DNA of 64,000 nt. Origin: Apostichopus japonicus (taxonomy: Eukaryota > Echinodermata > Holothuroidea > Aspidochirotida > Stichopodidae). Shown here one piece after another: positions 12,468 to 29,500 of the stretch. Below the pieces are notes generated by a model. It saw nothing but the letters and a program-made list of their open reading frames with translations, made no database searches and had not been told where the DNA came from. A program made the translations under genes and the position numbers. The first letter of the stretch is position 1, and every line of letters starts with the position of its first letter. The stretch covers positions 14,312,501 to 14,376,500 of the forward strand of contig NC_092566.1 of assembly GCF_037975245.1 (NCBI RefSeq). The letters are read 5' to 3'.

Positions 12468-15400
12468 GTAAACCCATCATTAAATGCAAGCGCCGTCTAT
12501 GTGTAAACGCTAGATTTGAACGAAATCTGTTATATATTCATTAATGATAATTATGCTACAATTACATCACCGATTCATGTTTAGAGCAGAGGCCTTGGCC
12601 TCAAGGCCCTGTGAAGAAGAGTTTTGAATAGTTAGTAGGCACACGCAAAAACTTGATCACAATATCAACAATCCTTTTGTTGCAGCTCAAAACTGAGCAT
12701 TTCTATCAATTTCATCACAGTAATATCTCCAACCAAACTGCTATTTTTGATGAACAGAACGAGAAATTGTTTCTGTATGGAAAATTGTTACAACGTGAAC
12801 ACAAATTCAACGGGAAAAACATTGAAAGACTGAGGTAAGTAAACTACATATATAAGCGTGCAAACTATGGTATGTTACTAGTAAGTAAATGATGTAAATG
12901 GTGGCGGAACATTTGCCGATGGTTAATTTCTTCATTCAGTTCACATATTCCATAACAACAGTAGACTTGACATGTACATTCACACGAAATGCTTTTCCTG
13001 TTTCAACCTATGCGCATATTATATGACCATTTCGTTCTGGGTAGATCATTATGCAGACCGGATGTGTGTATCTGCTGTTCAACTGATCTGTGTTCAACCT
13101 GGCAATACTGCCCAGCACACAACTCTCTCAATAACTATATAATCCTGACATGACATAAGCAGACATAAGAAGTCAAAATGAGGCTCACAGTTATGGTGTT
13201 ATATATGACAAAGATGTGTTTAGTGGCTTGTGCATTTAACCAGCATCAATGATGAACATGGCCTTTTTTCAATGATCCATAGTTCCTCTTAGACCAGCAG
13301 GTGGGTTATGTGATATTGCCAGGTGGAATATTCGAAAAGTTTTCATTTCAGTTACCTGTAATTCTATAGCATGATCGTGAGTAATCCTCCTTATATATGC
13401 CCCAATGATTATTCAACGCTGTTGTGGGTGGTCCTTTATATTTATTAACCACCATTGAAAGAAAAATACAAGAATACAAATTACAATGTTTTACAGACAG
13501 GAAACATTTTGTTTTCCTTTTTGCATAGGGAAGAAATTCACCATGAGTTGGGAACAAATATAACTAATCTATTGTTTGTTACAAAAGAAAATTCTCCGAT
13601 CGGATCAAAGTTACCTTATGTCAGTGGGAAAGGCCTCTGGAATGTGTCATCCAAATTTTATGAATCGTTACCAAAGGTAGGAAAACAATAAACATAACGA
13701 AACAACTGTTCTGATGATATGGGTTTTTATTTCTGGACAACGAAAATCCTCAACCCGAGCATTTTCGTTTTCTAACTAATTATAAATAAGCACGCGCCTC
13801 TTCAATTTGTTGGTTTGCTCCTGCTTTGCCTGTCACGTCGAATCTACAGGTAGGTACCACTGTAACATTATAGTATATGACATAATTTTTCAGGGAAGTG
13901 AGTCAGCATTTACATGGTCGGTGCTGTCCTTGGTTCATTTAACAACATGGGATCATCAACTTCCTATGTTTTACCTCATTCACCAGCCCAGGTTTGCGGA
14001 TCATTCACTGCAAGACTCACCAACTTGTATGATTGTATGTGAACATAGGTCTAGATACTCTATGGAAAACTTTTGCTCTGTGCATGTAAATATCATGTGA
14101 AACAGAAACGATGATGTAAAGCGAAGGAAACAAGAAATTTATGATCGAAGTTTAGTTCTAAAGCAAATTGACAAAAGGAAACGAGAGCTCGTGTTTAAGT
14201 CGGATACTTATATGGACAAACATAAAATCTCCCGAAACTAATCTCTACTGCTATACAGTTGTTACGAACAAAAAGAGAGTTCACTAACATCTTATGGGTA
14301 AATATGGACTCAGTCTGTATTGGAATTGGTAAATAATGAAAACAACACTAGACGCTCACGAACATGTTTGATATTCTCAGAAAAACCCAGTTCAACTCCA
14401 ACTCATCTGCCAGCTCTCCATGCGAAATCTTCCTGAAACATGAAAAAGACTGATGGTAACTGAAAACATGCTAACAAACTCCCTCCAGTGGGTCCGTTTT
14501 GGCTAAATCCGGACGCGTAAAGGTCTAGGGACACCTATGAACAACATTGTTCTAATCACTCTAACAGGCATTAGAAATCCTGAAAGGAACTGTAACTCCC
14601 ATCAAAATCCATCAAAGATTGACCATTTTACAAGTCTTTTCTTAATTTTTAGTTTTATTTACAATTAAATATTTAGCTAATTATGCACATTAATGATGTA
14701 AATCGGATTACTGCCTTATTATCTGTTATGTTATTACATTGCTTTCAAAACCTTCGTTTCAAGGACACTGAACACAGTTTCGTGGCCTCGGCGGTTTTGT
14801 GGTAATTTGTCTTCTTTGAAAAGAGGAACACCACATTATTCAAATGATATATTTGGGCCGGTAATGGGAGGTTAAGTATAGGCTAATTAGGGCCAAAATA
14901 TGAAAGTTCAATGAGCGCATTGCATCACGTCATAGTTTGCACATATTCAATGAGTTTCCCAGATTTATAAAAACTGCAAAAGGGTATATCTTGGCAATGA
15001 AATGATCTCTTTATAAACTTCCAACAGATTTTGAATGATATTATTACACACAACATATGTACCGAATATGGGACAAATTGGCTAGGTGTCCGTAGTACTC
15101 TAATTTTTCAGACAACGTACACTACTCTGAGTGTGGTACTGTTCTTCTGTATCTCAAGAAGAGATCACTGGTAGTCAGTCTAGTCGCTCAATGTAAAATA
15201 CAAATCTTACACTGTCAGATCAATTTTTATCAGAGAAAGGCGAAACCGTAAAGAGATCGAGAGGATCTAGCAAGACTGAGCCACGAGCGGCTGACGAAAG
15301 CTAGAACAAGCAGATATCAAACACAAAAATTGTTGAATGACTCTTTGTTTTCCTTTGATGAAATGCCCCTTCATGTCGTAAAAGATTACACGACGTATAT

Positions 15401-16921
15401 TGAAATCATATTACGTACTTGATCACCTGTTCTAACATCTTTATATCTCATAATTGAGTAGTTCTTGTCTGTATTTTCCCCCTTCCATTGATGTGTGTTA
15501 TTTACTACGTAGTTATAAGTGACCAAATCATTCTCCCTCGACTGATGATTGTATAGGGGCCATGGCACCCATCCACCCCCTCACAAAAACCACTGGTAAT
15601 GTAAATGAAAGCCTTGTTTTGAGACTGCAAAATTATTTAATACTACGTTCAAAATTCGCAGGCCTACCGATTGATGAGAATATATCATGATAAGAAAAAC
15701 AATAGATCAGACTTGTCTATTGGGATTGAGGAAGGTAAATGGAATGCAGCCAACATTACCAGGTGCTCTCTAAACCAATATTAACGGAATGTAAAATCGA
15801 TTGTTCAGACTTCTAACCAGCAATGTATACAAACTCGTTGTTATAGCTGCAACAACATTGCACTATTATAATCGCTATATTAACACAATTAATACAATTA
15901 ATCTGATTTTCGAGAAGAGTTTAAACATACATGTTGATATTATACGGGAATATACAAACTTGAATCGTCTGGAGTCGAGTGGGCGTGATGAAACGGTAAA
16001 ATACATATAGACATTGCGCTATTTGTACGAGTAATATAGATAAATAAGTTTACTGATGTATATAACAAGCGTCCGTACACGTCAATTTAAATTTTGATAT
16101 TAATTCTTACTTCATAATAAATGAAGGGCAGCTGTTGTTACATTTTGCACTTGTCTTTGTTTACGGTAGGTGTGTAACATACAATATATAGACCGCCGGT
16201 ATTGGTTTGATGATTCAATCAAAACTGCTATATATTTATTTAAAAATTCATCACGTTCAGTCTCAATCCCGGTTATTCTCTTAACATTGACCTATTTTAC
16301 TTGGCATTGAGATTGACCCAACACATTAATGGGACAGTGCCACTCACATACACTTATTAAGAGTTTAAAGTGTCAACATTATTTTCTTATTGTTCATTTT
16401 TTTTACATTCAGAACTATACGTTTAATAGGCTAAACCGGTGCAGTGTGGTAGGCAACAGCGGTTCTCTCCTACACTCTAATTGTGGAAGGCATATAGACG
16501 AAGCTGAGTTTGAATATAGGTAAGTTGACATGAGAGTAATATACCTTTTGGATAACAAATCGTATTGCAGTAAACGGGGGAAAGATAAATTTGAGACATA
16601 TTGGAGCAAATACTCTGTGTTGTTTTCTTGGCAGATCATGCATGGTAAAGAAAGCAGGGACATTTAGAAAGTGCGCTGATTGTGCTTATTGAATTGACTT
16701 GCGTAAATAAATATGTATATGTGGAATCTCACATTCAAAAGCAGTAAATCCCTACGATTTCTTCTTCTGTCACCACTTTATTTTCAAATAATCATGAATT
16801 TCAACGGCATTCTCTGTTTAAAATTCTGCAGGTGTAACGCTGCACCTTTGAAACCTTTTGCAGCTGATGCAGGAGCTAAAAGTAACCTTACCTCTTTTAA
16901 CCCAAGCATCTTTCGAAAAAG
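12265..16921 (+). CDS. Gene B: 3'-truncated ST8Sia-type sialyltransferase, exons 1-5
   Basis: Five exons join in frame: 12265-12467, 12721-12834, 13529-13676, 16413-16519 and 16832-16921 (203, 114, 148, 107 and 90 nt; intron phases 2, 2, 0, 2). They encode about 220 residues: a cytosolic tail, a membrane anchor at about residues 10-25, a stem with several N-glycosylation sequons, and motif L (CSVVGNSGSLLHSNCG, then [18 protein letters not shown]). No stop interrupts them. The exons carrying motif S, motif III and motif VS, present in genes C and D, are absent from the plus strand downstream. Instead a 1.34-kb (TATC)n array lies 200 bp after the last donor. Exon and intron sequence is closely similar to gene D, in inverted orientation. 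Without motif S the product could not bind donor and acceptor normally. It is probably a truncated duplicate, unless strongly diverged 3' exons escaped me. Confidence 0.8.
12721..12834 (+). CDS. Gene B exon 2
   Basis: 114 nt between acceptor TTTCATCACAG and donor GAG|GTAAGT; stem region with FDEQNEKLFLYGKLLQREH. The inner acceptor was chosen because it alone keeps the frame with exon 1. A stronger-looking acceptor (TTTTGTTGCAG) 35 bases upstream would shift the frame. Confidence 0.8.
13529..13676 (+). CDS. Gene B exon 3
   Basis: 148 nt, acceptor TTTTTGCATAG, donor AAG|GTAGGA. It encodes ELGTNITNLLFVTKENSPIG and ends KFYESLPK, the lumenal segment before motif L. Length and phase match genes C and D. 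Confidence 0.85.
16413..16519 (+). CDS. Gene B exon 4, start of sialyl motif L
   Basis: 107 nt. It contains RCSVVGNSGSLLHSNCGRHI, the first half of motif L, which binds the CMP-sialic acid donor. The Cys, Asn and Gly residues diagnostic of GT29 are intact. The acceptor has a long T tract; the donor is TAG|GTAAGT. Confidence 0.9.
16832..16921 (+). CDS. Gene B exon 5, end of motif L
   Basis: 90 nt. It encodes [20 protein letters not shown] and NPSIFRKR, the ST8Sia-type D.G.K.NL....NPS continuation of motif L. The donor AAG|GTTAGT is intact, but no partner exon 6 is found downstream. Confidence 0.85.
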
Positions 16922-17117
16922 GTTAGTTCATATCGGTTGTGCAGTGATCTATCTATTTAACAACATTGCTATTATGCCGGTTTGTACATCTTTAACGGTA
17001 AGCCAACATTGTTGAAGCATGTGTAAAGAGAATGTCTGATAATATGCTCAGTGTACATCCTGTTGGAAAATGGGTTGAATCATCGATCAACGAGCGTGAC
17101 TAGTAGTTGATCTTTAT

Positions 17118-19943
<2,826 letters not shown>

Positions 19944-20794
19944 CAGTGGCGTAGCTAGGATTTTTTGAGTGGGGGGCATGGGGGGGGGCTGTTCTTTCTT
20001 GTGGGGAGCCGGAGTTTACTATCTGAGGGGAGCGCCACCTTGGTTGGCGCGGAGCGTACAGAGAAAATTTGAGATTTCAGCACCCCCCAGATCGCAGGAG
20101 ATGGCACCTGTGAGGCAAAATAGCAACGAAAAAGATGTGCAACTTTGGTGACAGAAATGCAAAAAAAGTTTCTTCTCTTTCATGCTGACTGGCCTTGCCA
20201 ACTCAGCCAGACTTTAACTTGAGGGAAGTTGGCATCATAGGCGAACGGGACCATTTCAGTTTGGGTGGCAGAACTTTTTGTGCCCGAAAGTTCCCGTGAC
20301 ACTATCTAAGCGGAGCGCCACCATCGGTTGGCGCGTAGCGTACAAGAACATTTTGGCACACAATGCCTCTCAGGTTGCCGGAAACGGCACTTCTGAGGCC
20401 TTGCAAGTTGCATCTAAACATTCTTTATTTTATAATCTCACGTTTTAGAAATATACACTGCCCCAAAAATTTGGTAACTTAAAAGAAGAAAAAATGGTAA
20501 CATCACTTTGAAGGGGAAAAATGAGACAGTATATTTTTTAAGCTCCTATATTTAGTTACCTTATTTATTATTTTAACACAGTACTCAGCTACCTCCAGAA
20601 AAACATACATTGTTCAACGACACGTAGGCGGGAATGTCGCTGTGTCTGGTGAGACTGCAATTTGTCTCACAAAAAAGTATAAAATATAACAAAGAATATG
20701 ATAAACCTGTACTTCTAGGCTTGAAGGCACTCCCCCCACCATCCATGAAAAAGAAAATGTTTCTTTTATACACTCATGTCGGGGATATCCAGGT

Positions 20795-21447
20795 CAAGGG
20801 CGGCGGAAGCACTTTTAATCTGGGGGACACCGACATCAAAGGGCACTTTGCAGAAATTCGATTGGAATGATGCAGCTTTATATTCAGTACCCTTTATAAC
20901 TCTTATTGTATTATCTTATTTGTGTATACACATCACTCCATCAATGCCCCCCCCCCCCCTCAAGGAAAATATGCATACTAGCACTGCAATATCCAATGCG
21001 CAAATTGGGAAACAAGGAACAAGTTTTCTTTTGAGACAAAATGAGGTGAAATCATGCTAGTTGCTAATGTAGGAATCTTCCGAATTAGAGTTTTTTTTCT
21101 TGTTAATATCTTAACAAATTTTTTCCATTCAAAAATGTTTGCGTTTGACTCACAGAAATTCGTTAAAAGTCACGGGCTTAGCCAGGATTTGCAAAGTTGT
21201 ATGCACGACTATCTAAGCGGAGCGCCACCATCGGTTAGCGCGCAGCGTACTAGAAAATTTTTGGTTTTACAAACCCCTCAGATGGCCGGAAACGCCCCTT
21301 CCCGAGTGTTCATTCTGGTTCCCTGGCCTCTTGCTAACTTGAGGCACCTCAATTTTTATGTAGAAAAAAAGGCACATTTTTAACCTGAGGAAAAGTGGGG
21401 GAGGGGCACGTGCCCCCCTTTCCCCCCCCCCGGTTCTGCCGCCCTTG
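20795..21447. mobile_element. hAT MITE, CAAGGGCGGC family
   Basis: 653 bp. The ends are CAAGGGCGGCGGAA and, reversed, CAAGGGCGGCAGAA. The flanks ATCCAGGT and GTCCAGGT match at 7 of 8 bases. It belongs to the same family as 51682-52436 and inserted inside the 20236-22015 element, which dates it as the youngest of the three. Confidence 0.85.
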
Positions 21448-21622
21448 GTCCAGGTATACAATTGACTAGTTAGAAAAAAAATTGATCGTGCAAAAAGCGT
21501 GGTAGCCGAGATGAACTGCGCTTACGGTGGTGTTACACGGAAATATTCGGACATCATGATGCTAAATAAAGAAAATCATGGAATTGTCGGGCAAAAATTT
21601 GAAAAAGATTCGGGCAAGCTAC

Positions 21623-21967
<345 letters not shown>

Positions 21968-22782
21968 TTGGGGGGCAGCCTGCCCCCTTGCCCCCCCCCG
22001 CCTCGTACGCCTATAGTTGGCATCATTTGTTGTTTCAAGGTGTCAAGGCCTTTCTCCCAGCTCAAACCCCTGTGGGCTACCGGTAGGTTTGCATCATATG
22101 CCCACATGTGGACTTAAATAGCATTAGAGGAAGGGGATGGAAGACTAACACGCATCGATGTTTCGGTAATGGTCCACATTGGTGGCTCTGTGCTAATTAG
22201 GCCATTTCTTGGGTTTCTTGAGGCAGCTGTCATCAGAATCTGGGTTTTTGTGCCAATCGATGACCGATAACATGTATTGGTAGATATCGATATCGCGCAG
22301 CACATGCACAAGGTTCGTTCCCAGTGGGGGGGGGGCAGTGGGGGGCCAGCCGATTTCATGGGGGTGGCGGCCCCCAGGCCCCCCCCCCCGTAGCTACGCC
22401 ACTGGTTTGGGGTAACTGAACATTTTTGTTTTTCTCGTTTCATCGAGGGTGGCTGCAATGCAAGGCAGCAACCTAGGTTCAATTCTCACTCATAAAAGTT
22501 CCACCGCACTTTCTTCTTCCACCATTCAAAACTCAAACCAAAATTAATTGTTATTTTTTAGAAGAACTAATGTAGTACATGTTCTTTAGACATGACCACT
22601 TTCACTTTATGGTGGCAATCAAGTAACTCTATTTCCCAAATTATTGAACAAAAAATATTAGTGAATCGCACTGATGATTATTTTTTTTACATTTTTTTAC
22701 CCCATTCCCAGTGGGGGCCAGTGGGGGGCAGCCGATTTCATGGGGGCCCGGCCCCCCCAGGCCCCCCGTAGCTACGCCACTG

Positions 22783-24281
22783 TATGTATGATCATGGAAC
22801 TATAGCTCCATATGGTATGATGTATGATATATTTAAGCCAAAAAAAATCAAGCAATAAAGAAAGATAGGGCGCGTTGATTGTGTATTATGATTAAATAAT
22901 ACTTAAATGATCAGAATTAATCATATGATACAGAAGAAAGAAACCAGCTGCTTATATCAGATTATCCAAATATTAAAATGCACTGTGGTAAAGGACGTGG
23001 CAAACAATAATTGTAAAATTTGTTTTTTTTTCAGTACACGATCATTGTCTATTATTACATAAACATTGTCACTTTTTTGGGCTACTTGTTTGCTCACGCT
23101 TGTTATAAAAATGTTATTAAACGGAAAGCAGAGCAGCTGTAGGCCTACTGCATCTGTCTTAACAGGAATCACTTCTTCTTTGGTAAGGTTTTATAGCTAC
23201 GGCAGATGATGATTATTAATTTTTTTAATTATTAATTTGTATCTTCAACAGATATCAAGAACACACAATGATTGCAAGTCATGGTCAATTACAGCAGTGC
23301 TGTTAAAGTTTTTCCAGATATTGACTGATGTTTAAAGTAGGCCTACACCAAAAATACTGTTTGAACTGCTCAGTCGATAATGGCGGAGTTGATTATGTCG
23401 TCATCTCACAGGCCCACCGGTCGATCAAGTTGTTAAACTTTAATTCATCGGTGTCATACATTCTACAGTAATCCAATCATTATGTCCATTTTTAGCTTCA
23501 TAGCAACAACAGAACACCCTTGTATTACAATGGACAATCGAAACCATTTTGTCGTGGAACGAGTTTCATTCCACAAGGCCATTGGTAGACTTGTTTTTTC
23601 GCTTGTTCTTTTTGTGCAGCATTTGGTGGAAAGGTGAGGGTGTGGGGGTGTTGGGGGGGGGGAGGGGACTGACCTTATAGTGTGCGTTCTACAATCAGTA
23701 GCTCGAATACTTCACTTGCTCCTACATAATATTCCCGGTTTTAAATGAAATACCTATATCGAATGTGTTGTTAGATGGCGATGTTTTTATTTATGTAATT
23801 AGCATTTCATTTAAAGATCTTTTGCGGAAATATATTTCTCCTTTATTGATAACTGAATAGATATCATATTTTAATGATGACATTATTTACTCAGCTGTTG
23901 CCAGGTGCATTTACCAAACTATTACCGAATTTTTCAAATATTAACATTATATCACTGCCATTCAAATATGGGAATGTGGGTTAGACCTAAGGTTACAGAA
24001 CTTTATCAACATTTCTTTTACTATCATCTTCAGCCGCCAGAACTTCCTGTTATGATTATTTTTTATTTCGGTTAACTCTTCTACGGTCTAGAAGATATGA
24101 CAATCTAAATATTTTCATCCACTTCACCCTCTTAACAACGCTAGAAGAACATCGATCGCCATATTCAGATACCCACACTAACTTTGAAGCACCATCAGCC
24201 TTGAAGTTTCACATGACCTCATGATCTACTTGAACTTCTTGTATCAATCTCATATCAGTTGATTACGTTGTTGAGACAATG
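22783..24281. other. No recognised gene
   Basis: AT-rich sequence without recognised exons. A G-run patch lies at about 23640-23665. Confidence 0.5.
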
Positions 24282-24943
24282 ACTCATAGGCGTATGAGGC
24301 GGGGGGGCAGGGGGCAGTGGGCGGGGGGGGGGGGGGGCAGACTGCCCCCAAATTTCCAGAGGACAAGTAAATTCGGGCAAAAGTCCTGAAAAATTCGGGC
24401 AGCCTAAGAGGAGAAAAATATATATATATAAAAATACGCAGTAACTTGCCCGAATTTTTTTCACATTCTTGCCCGACTATTCCGTGGAGAGCGTTTTGTG
24501 TTATTTGTTTTGTGTCATTAATATTAATATAGGCCTAATGATTTTCTTTATTTAGCAGCATGTTGCCCGAATATTTAATATATCAGGGCTACTACGCTTT
24601 TTGCAATATCGCCCAAAATTATTAACAGGAAAAATAAACTGTCCTATTTCCCCCCTTCAAAGTGATGTTACCATTTTTTCTTCTTCTAATTTACCAAATT
24701 TTTGGGGAAGTATAAATTTCTAAAACGTGAGATTATAAAATAAAGAATGTTTAGATGCAACTTGCAAGGCCCCAGAAGTGCCATTTCCCGCAATCTGAGA
24801 GGCATTTCTTGCCCAAAAAATTCTTGTACGCTACGCGCCAACCGATGGTGGCGCTCCGCTTAGATAGTGTCACGGGAACTTTCGGGCACAAAAGTTTCTG
24901 CCCCCCAAATGAAATGGTCCCGTACGCATATGGACAATGTCAT
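24282..24943. mobile_element. hAT element related to 20236-22015
   Basis: Ends CATAGGCGTATGAGGC (from 24285) and, reversed, CATATGCGTACGGGAC. GACAATG occurs at both flanks (7 bp of a presumed 8-bp duplication). The interior matches the 20236-22015 element in inverted order, including TTGCCCGAAT blocks and the GCGCCAACC..GGTGGCGC hairpin, but is shorter. Confidence 0.7.
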
Positions 24944-25715
24944 ATTCTTTTCACTCAACCCACACTTGTATTACAACTATATATAGCAATCTGTTTATGG
25001 ATGCATACCTAGAATACGTTATATAGATAGATAGGCAAACAGGCAGGTATAGACAGACAGATAGATAGATAGATGGGTGCTTATTATTTGTTAATTACAC
25101 ACTTGAATGTTTCATTTTACGATCAATCCTGTTCCAATTTGAGTCATAAAGTTTTAGCCACAATGAATGACTGAAAGAATTAGTTCGACCACTCTAAACT
25201 TTCTCTACACCTCGGTTTAAAGAAATATACAATATTTCATGGAATCAACTGTAAGGATTAACAACGTATTTAATAGTTTTTAAAAATAAGAAATCGTCCT
25301 ACACGGAGAACTTAGGTTTTATCATTGATGAAGATCACTATTGGAACCATCAAGTCAACGATTTACGTACATCAGCGTGTTTTATCATATTAGATACACT
25401 GTTTTCACCTGATATTACTAACCCTTAATTTACTGTTCCATTTTGCATTCCCACATATACTATGCAATGATATTATATGGTACAGCGATGGTATACAGCG
25501 TCGGCCCCTGCAGACTACACACAATATATTTACTTAAATCATCATTGTAAAAACACCCAACACATCTTTCAAATCTTCAGGTGTTTAATGAATACAAATT
25601 GCTTATGTCAGCAGATATGCATTACCACTCGATGGAGAATATAACATATACGTACTGCAACAACATTCTTCCAACAGCGACGAAAATTCACCTAGAACTC
25701 TCACTCCACAGTAGG

Positions 25716-26128
25716 AAAACGTTCCAACCATGGAGGGTCATGTGACGTGCTCCCAAGTGCTACTGACAAATTATTTAGCTCTTTGTCAGTTCAACGAAAT
25801 AGACCTCTCCGTAGACGAAAGAACGCCGCTATATAACGGGCATTTGCGGTCAATTTGAGGAATGATTGCTTTGGTTTGGATGATAGCCTAACGTTGTCAA
25901 GATTTACTTTCTTTATTAAAAATCTTGATCTGCATGGACCCTAGCTTATATGCGAACATCAACTGTCAAGGTCTTACAGATTACATAAGGCGGTCACTCC
26001 TACGACTATACGTGGTAGTTATGAGATCATGACTTTAGTTGTTATAGAATATGCATTCAAGGAGAACTATAAGAGATGAGTGCTACAAGGGAGTACGTCA
26101 CATGACCATCGTGGTTGGTGGTTGGTAA
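25716..26128. repeat. Inverted repeat pair
   Basis: The block at 25728-25765 (CCAACCATGGAGGGTCATGT, then GACGTGCTCCCAAGTGCT) reappears inverted at about 26077-26120 (GTGCTACAAGGGAGTACGTC, then ACATGACCATCGTGGTTGG). The arms are about 40 bp with roughly 310 bp between them, possibly a degenerate foldback element. Confidence 0.5.
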
Positions 26129-26357
26129 GGTGAATAAAGTGGCACGAGGAGGCTGGAGCGGTTTGCGTTGAAAAATGTTCCCGCAAAATGAATTTGGTCT
26201 CAACTTGTAAAAAGTCATCCTGTTTGAACTAGTTGTGAAAGGGACCCTGCACTTTTGTTTAAAGCATTGGCAACCGGATCTCCGTTCCCAGCTTGCTCAA
26301 GATTCCAATCACTGTTGCAATTGGATAAATTGTATCTCGGTTTTGATTTCTCTTTTA

Positions 26358-26599
26358 TTAGTAACATTTACCATAATGTAGCTTAATTATTCCAAAAGTA
26401 TGAAGTTGTAAAAGGATAGAGAATTCCTTATTCATTGTATGAGCAGACTTCTTTGTTGTACCGGGAAAGGAGATATTATCGAAGTAGTGGTAATCTATAA
26501 TGCGAGGACCATCCTTCTCAAAGATCCAGTTGAACGGCCAAAATCCATACAAATGTACTTCATTGCATCGACTAAGAGCATCACTAGCGTAATAGAAAC
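26358..26599 (-). CDS. Gene C exon 7, motifs III and VS, stop
   Basis: 242 nt from acceptor ATATTTAG. It encodes FYYASDALSRCNEVHLYGFW, the end of motif S, then YHYFDN (motif III), HTMNKE (motif VS, H-x4-E) and the terminal GKCY before TAA at 26358-26360. Confidence 0.92.
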
Positions 26600-29500
26600 C
26601 TAAATATTGAATGAATAGAAAAAATGGAGATTAAATAAATATAAAATTAAGTAATATTATAAGCAGTAAAGAGATAGAATCAGATTATGGTTTAAACACA
26701 CAAAGACTACAATCAACTGATGGAAGGGGATCCGGGGGTAGTGGGATGAAGGGGCGGGGGGGACATGATACTTGATGCTGATAATGTAGAGCTATTTGTG
26801 GGATGGGATGGGGTGGGTGCAAGGCTACAGAGCTGCTTACCTGTAGACAGACGACCCTTGTATCCTCGTTTACTCCAGAAGCCATTAAAGTATTTGAAGT
26901 GGTCCGGATGTCCTAGGACGAAACTGTTTTCTGTAATGTTGTAGGCGTCCATTGCTTTCCTACATATTTTCACAAAAGCCTCAAAATTTAAGCAGGCTCC
27001 CCACAAGTAACCATGGTACTGTTTCATATCTGTTAAAAACTTCCCGATGTGTGTTTTGTTAGATAAGCCGTGATATCTGTAAGTGATACACAAAAAAACA
27101 GGGAAGAATAAAACGCCTGTAACGTTATACATAACTCGTTAATTAGAACAAAGAATTGATATGTTATTAAAACATCGTCCATATGTTCATTATTTCGTTT
27201 AATATACGTTTTGAATAGCATTGTAAGTGTCAACTTCCTTGTTTGGTTTCTGCTAATACAACACGAACCTTTTCCATTTCGTGATCTTTAATAAAATAAA
27301 GCTTTATGTAATTGTTATATTTCAAGTTACGATCTACATGTTTGACAAAACTAGGCAGCTGATATATTTAATATAACATTTGTTTTTGCGCTTGAAGGAG
27401 ACTGAGTAGTATTTTTCAAGTGTCATGCATGTACTAGTATATCTGACCTGCCCCTTTCATTTTCAGGTCCCTCGGGGTGCCCGTCGATGGCTTCTTTGAA
27501 CTACTTGTTTACTTCTCAGCTCTCCGGAGAGGACAAGTGTTTTCTCACGCCATTTTTTACTGTATTATATTGTTTTGGCTCTCTGTTACAAAGCTACATT
27601 TATGTCAACATATAAGTCAAGTTTACAATGACGCGTGAAGTAATATTACTATATTAGGACAGTTGTATCTCGGCGCATGCTCAGCAGCCCACGTTAAAGA
27701 TAATAGCTCCCATTGGTTAGTTTTAGCAGTGAGGTCACCACCTTGCATGCTCACGTTAATTATTCATTAGTTTACATTCCATGCTGCCATACCGTTACTG
27801 TGTAGAAGCACCGCGAACACGTGTTTAGGCCTAGAACCGTACACGTCTTCTCTGCGCTAGCCCAGGACTTGCGTATATCTGTCTCTGAAGTGATCACTTC
27901 GAAGCACCATTATTGTTTAACATAATATCTCTAGCTCTCTCAACATCGAAATTCATTATATATTTTCATCGCAAGTCAATCAAGTAAAGAATCATCAGAG
28001 GAATCAAGAAAAGTTTTGTCTTCTTCTTAGTTTATAGGAACGTCTCTATCTCTCTCTGATCTCAGCTGCCGAGGGAACATTTTACTAAGTTATGTTATTC
28101 TGTAGCCTATCACCATTTACCCAACATGAATTCCTGACTGAGCTAGCCGGCCACACAACACAAGTATAATTGATCAAACTAAGAAGTAGCCTATTCTTTG
28201 CTTTTTACAAAGTATAAGAGCCAGTGAACACAACTATAGTGATTCTATGTCAATCGAGTTGTTTTGTATATACATGTAGGCCTAAGTGTTTCTCTACAAA
28301 TTAAACTAAACTAGAAAGTTATTGAATTTCATTGTGATTTCAGAGAATTGGAAAGTACTGCAGGTTGATAATGTACAAAATGTCAACATCCAACCGCGTA
28401 GCATCAGAAACTAAACTAATTCTGGTGAAGATTGCCCAAATTTCATCGGTTTTCTGCCTCCTCAACTTTTGATAGCTTCCCAACAGACTGATAGCGGATG
28501 ATAGCTTGCACAATTGCAACGGATAAACCTTTTTCTTTACATACAGTATTACACTTTCTTAGAAAACTGCGTTTGAAAAAATACAGTGCCACTTGCGCGA
28601 ATAGAGTATTTTAAACGTGCAAAACTCAACATGTAGGCCTATTAATGTTTTACGCTGCTTTATATATACAGATGATTATGTAATAAACCATACGGCATAT
28701 TGAAACGTTATCGTCGGAATCACATGCACGTCAGCATTGAAGATATGATGATACGTGGATAACAGACACAATTTTGATTCCATATCGATCACATCCGCTT
28801 ATTTCGTAATAAAGACAGTATACATGATATACAAAACAGAACTTAGGCATTCTGGCGTATGACGCAAATGTACTGCCACCAGGGACGTAGCCAAGGGGGA
28901 GCAGGGGGAGCGACTGCTCCCCCTTTCAGTGTCGAAAAAAATGTTTAAAAAGCATTTTTTTAGCATGGTATTTTGTCAGTGCTCTTTCGATCTTGAATAC
29001 TCGTCAGCTTCGTTAACTCGATTATAATAGTAGTAACATGCACGCCTACTGATTCAACTACTTACTTAGTTTGGCAGATGCAATTAGCTAAATTTAGCCT
29101 ATAGCCTATTACAAGCCTACAGTTGGCCACTGCGTAATAAAATACATATTGCCTATCTAACTGCACTCTATGGAATGTCACGAACCGTATGCACAACAAC
29201 GTCGACAACGTTCATTCTCATTCTTTCTATGATTCGCCCTAAGTTGTTGCATGTTATGAAGCTAAGCTAGCAATCGTACGTGATACGCACTTCCTATAAC
29301 TAATTATTACACTGCTAATACACTGCGATAACGATATTTGTTTTTAGACCACTGCATATCTGGTTATATTACAAAATATGAAAGTTTATATTTTCCATCA
29401 GTTAAGTTTGTCAAATGTATTGAAGTCCAGACATTGGACAATAAACAAAAATCATCCTACTGGGAAAATTTTAAAAGAGCACTATGTTTGTTATTCTGAT

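Noticed and set aside
13894-14098. Possible extra exon in gene B after exon 3 (GSESAFTWSVLSLVHL)
   Set aside because: The homologous stretch downstream of gene D exon 3 has an in-frame stop at once (CAG|TGA) and others later, and exon 3 joins exon 4 directly in the same phase in all three genes. The similarity reflects conserved intron sequence between recent paralogues.
27640-28330. Possible solo LTR in a gene C intron
   Set aside because: I saw promoter-like and CpG-containing sequence but no paired TG..CA ends or target duplication that would support an LTR.
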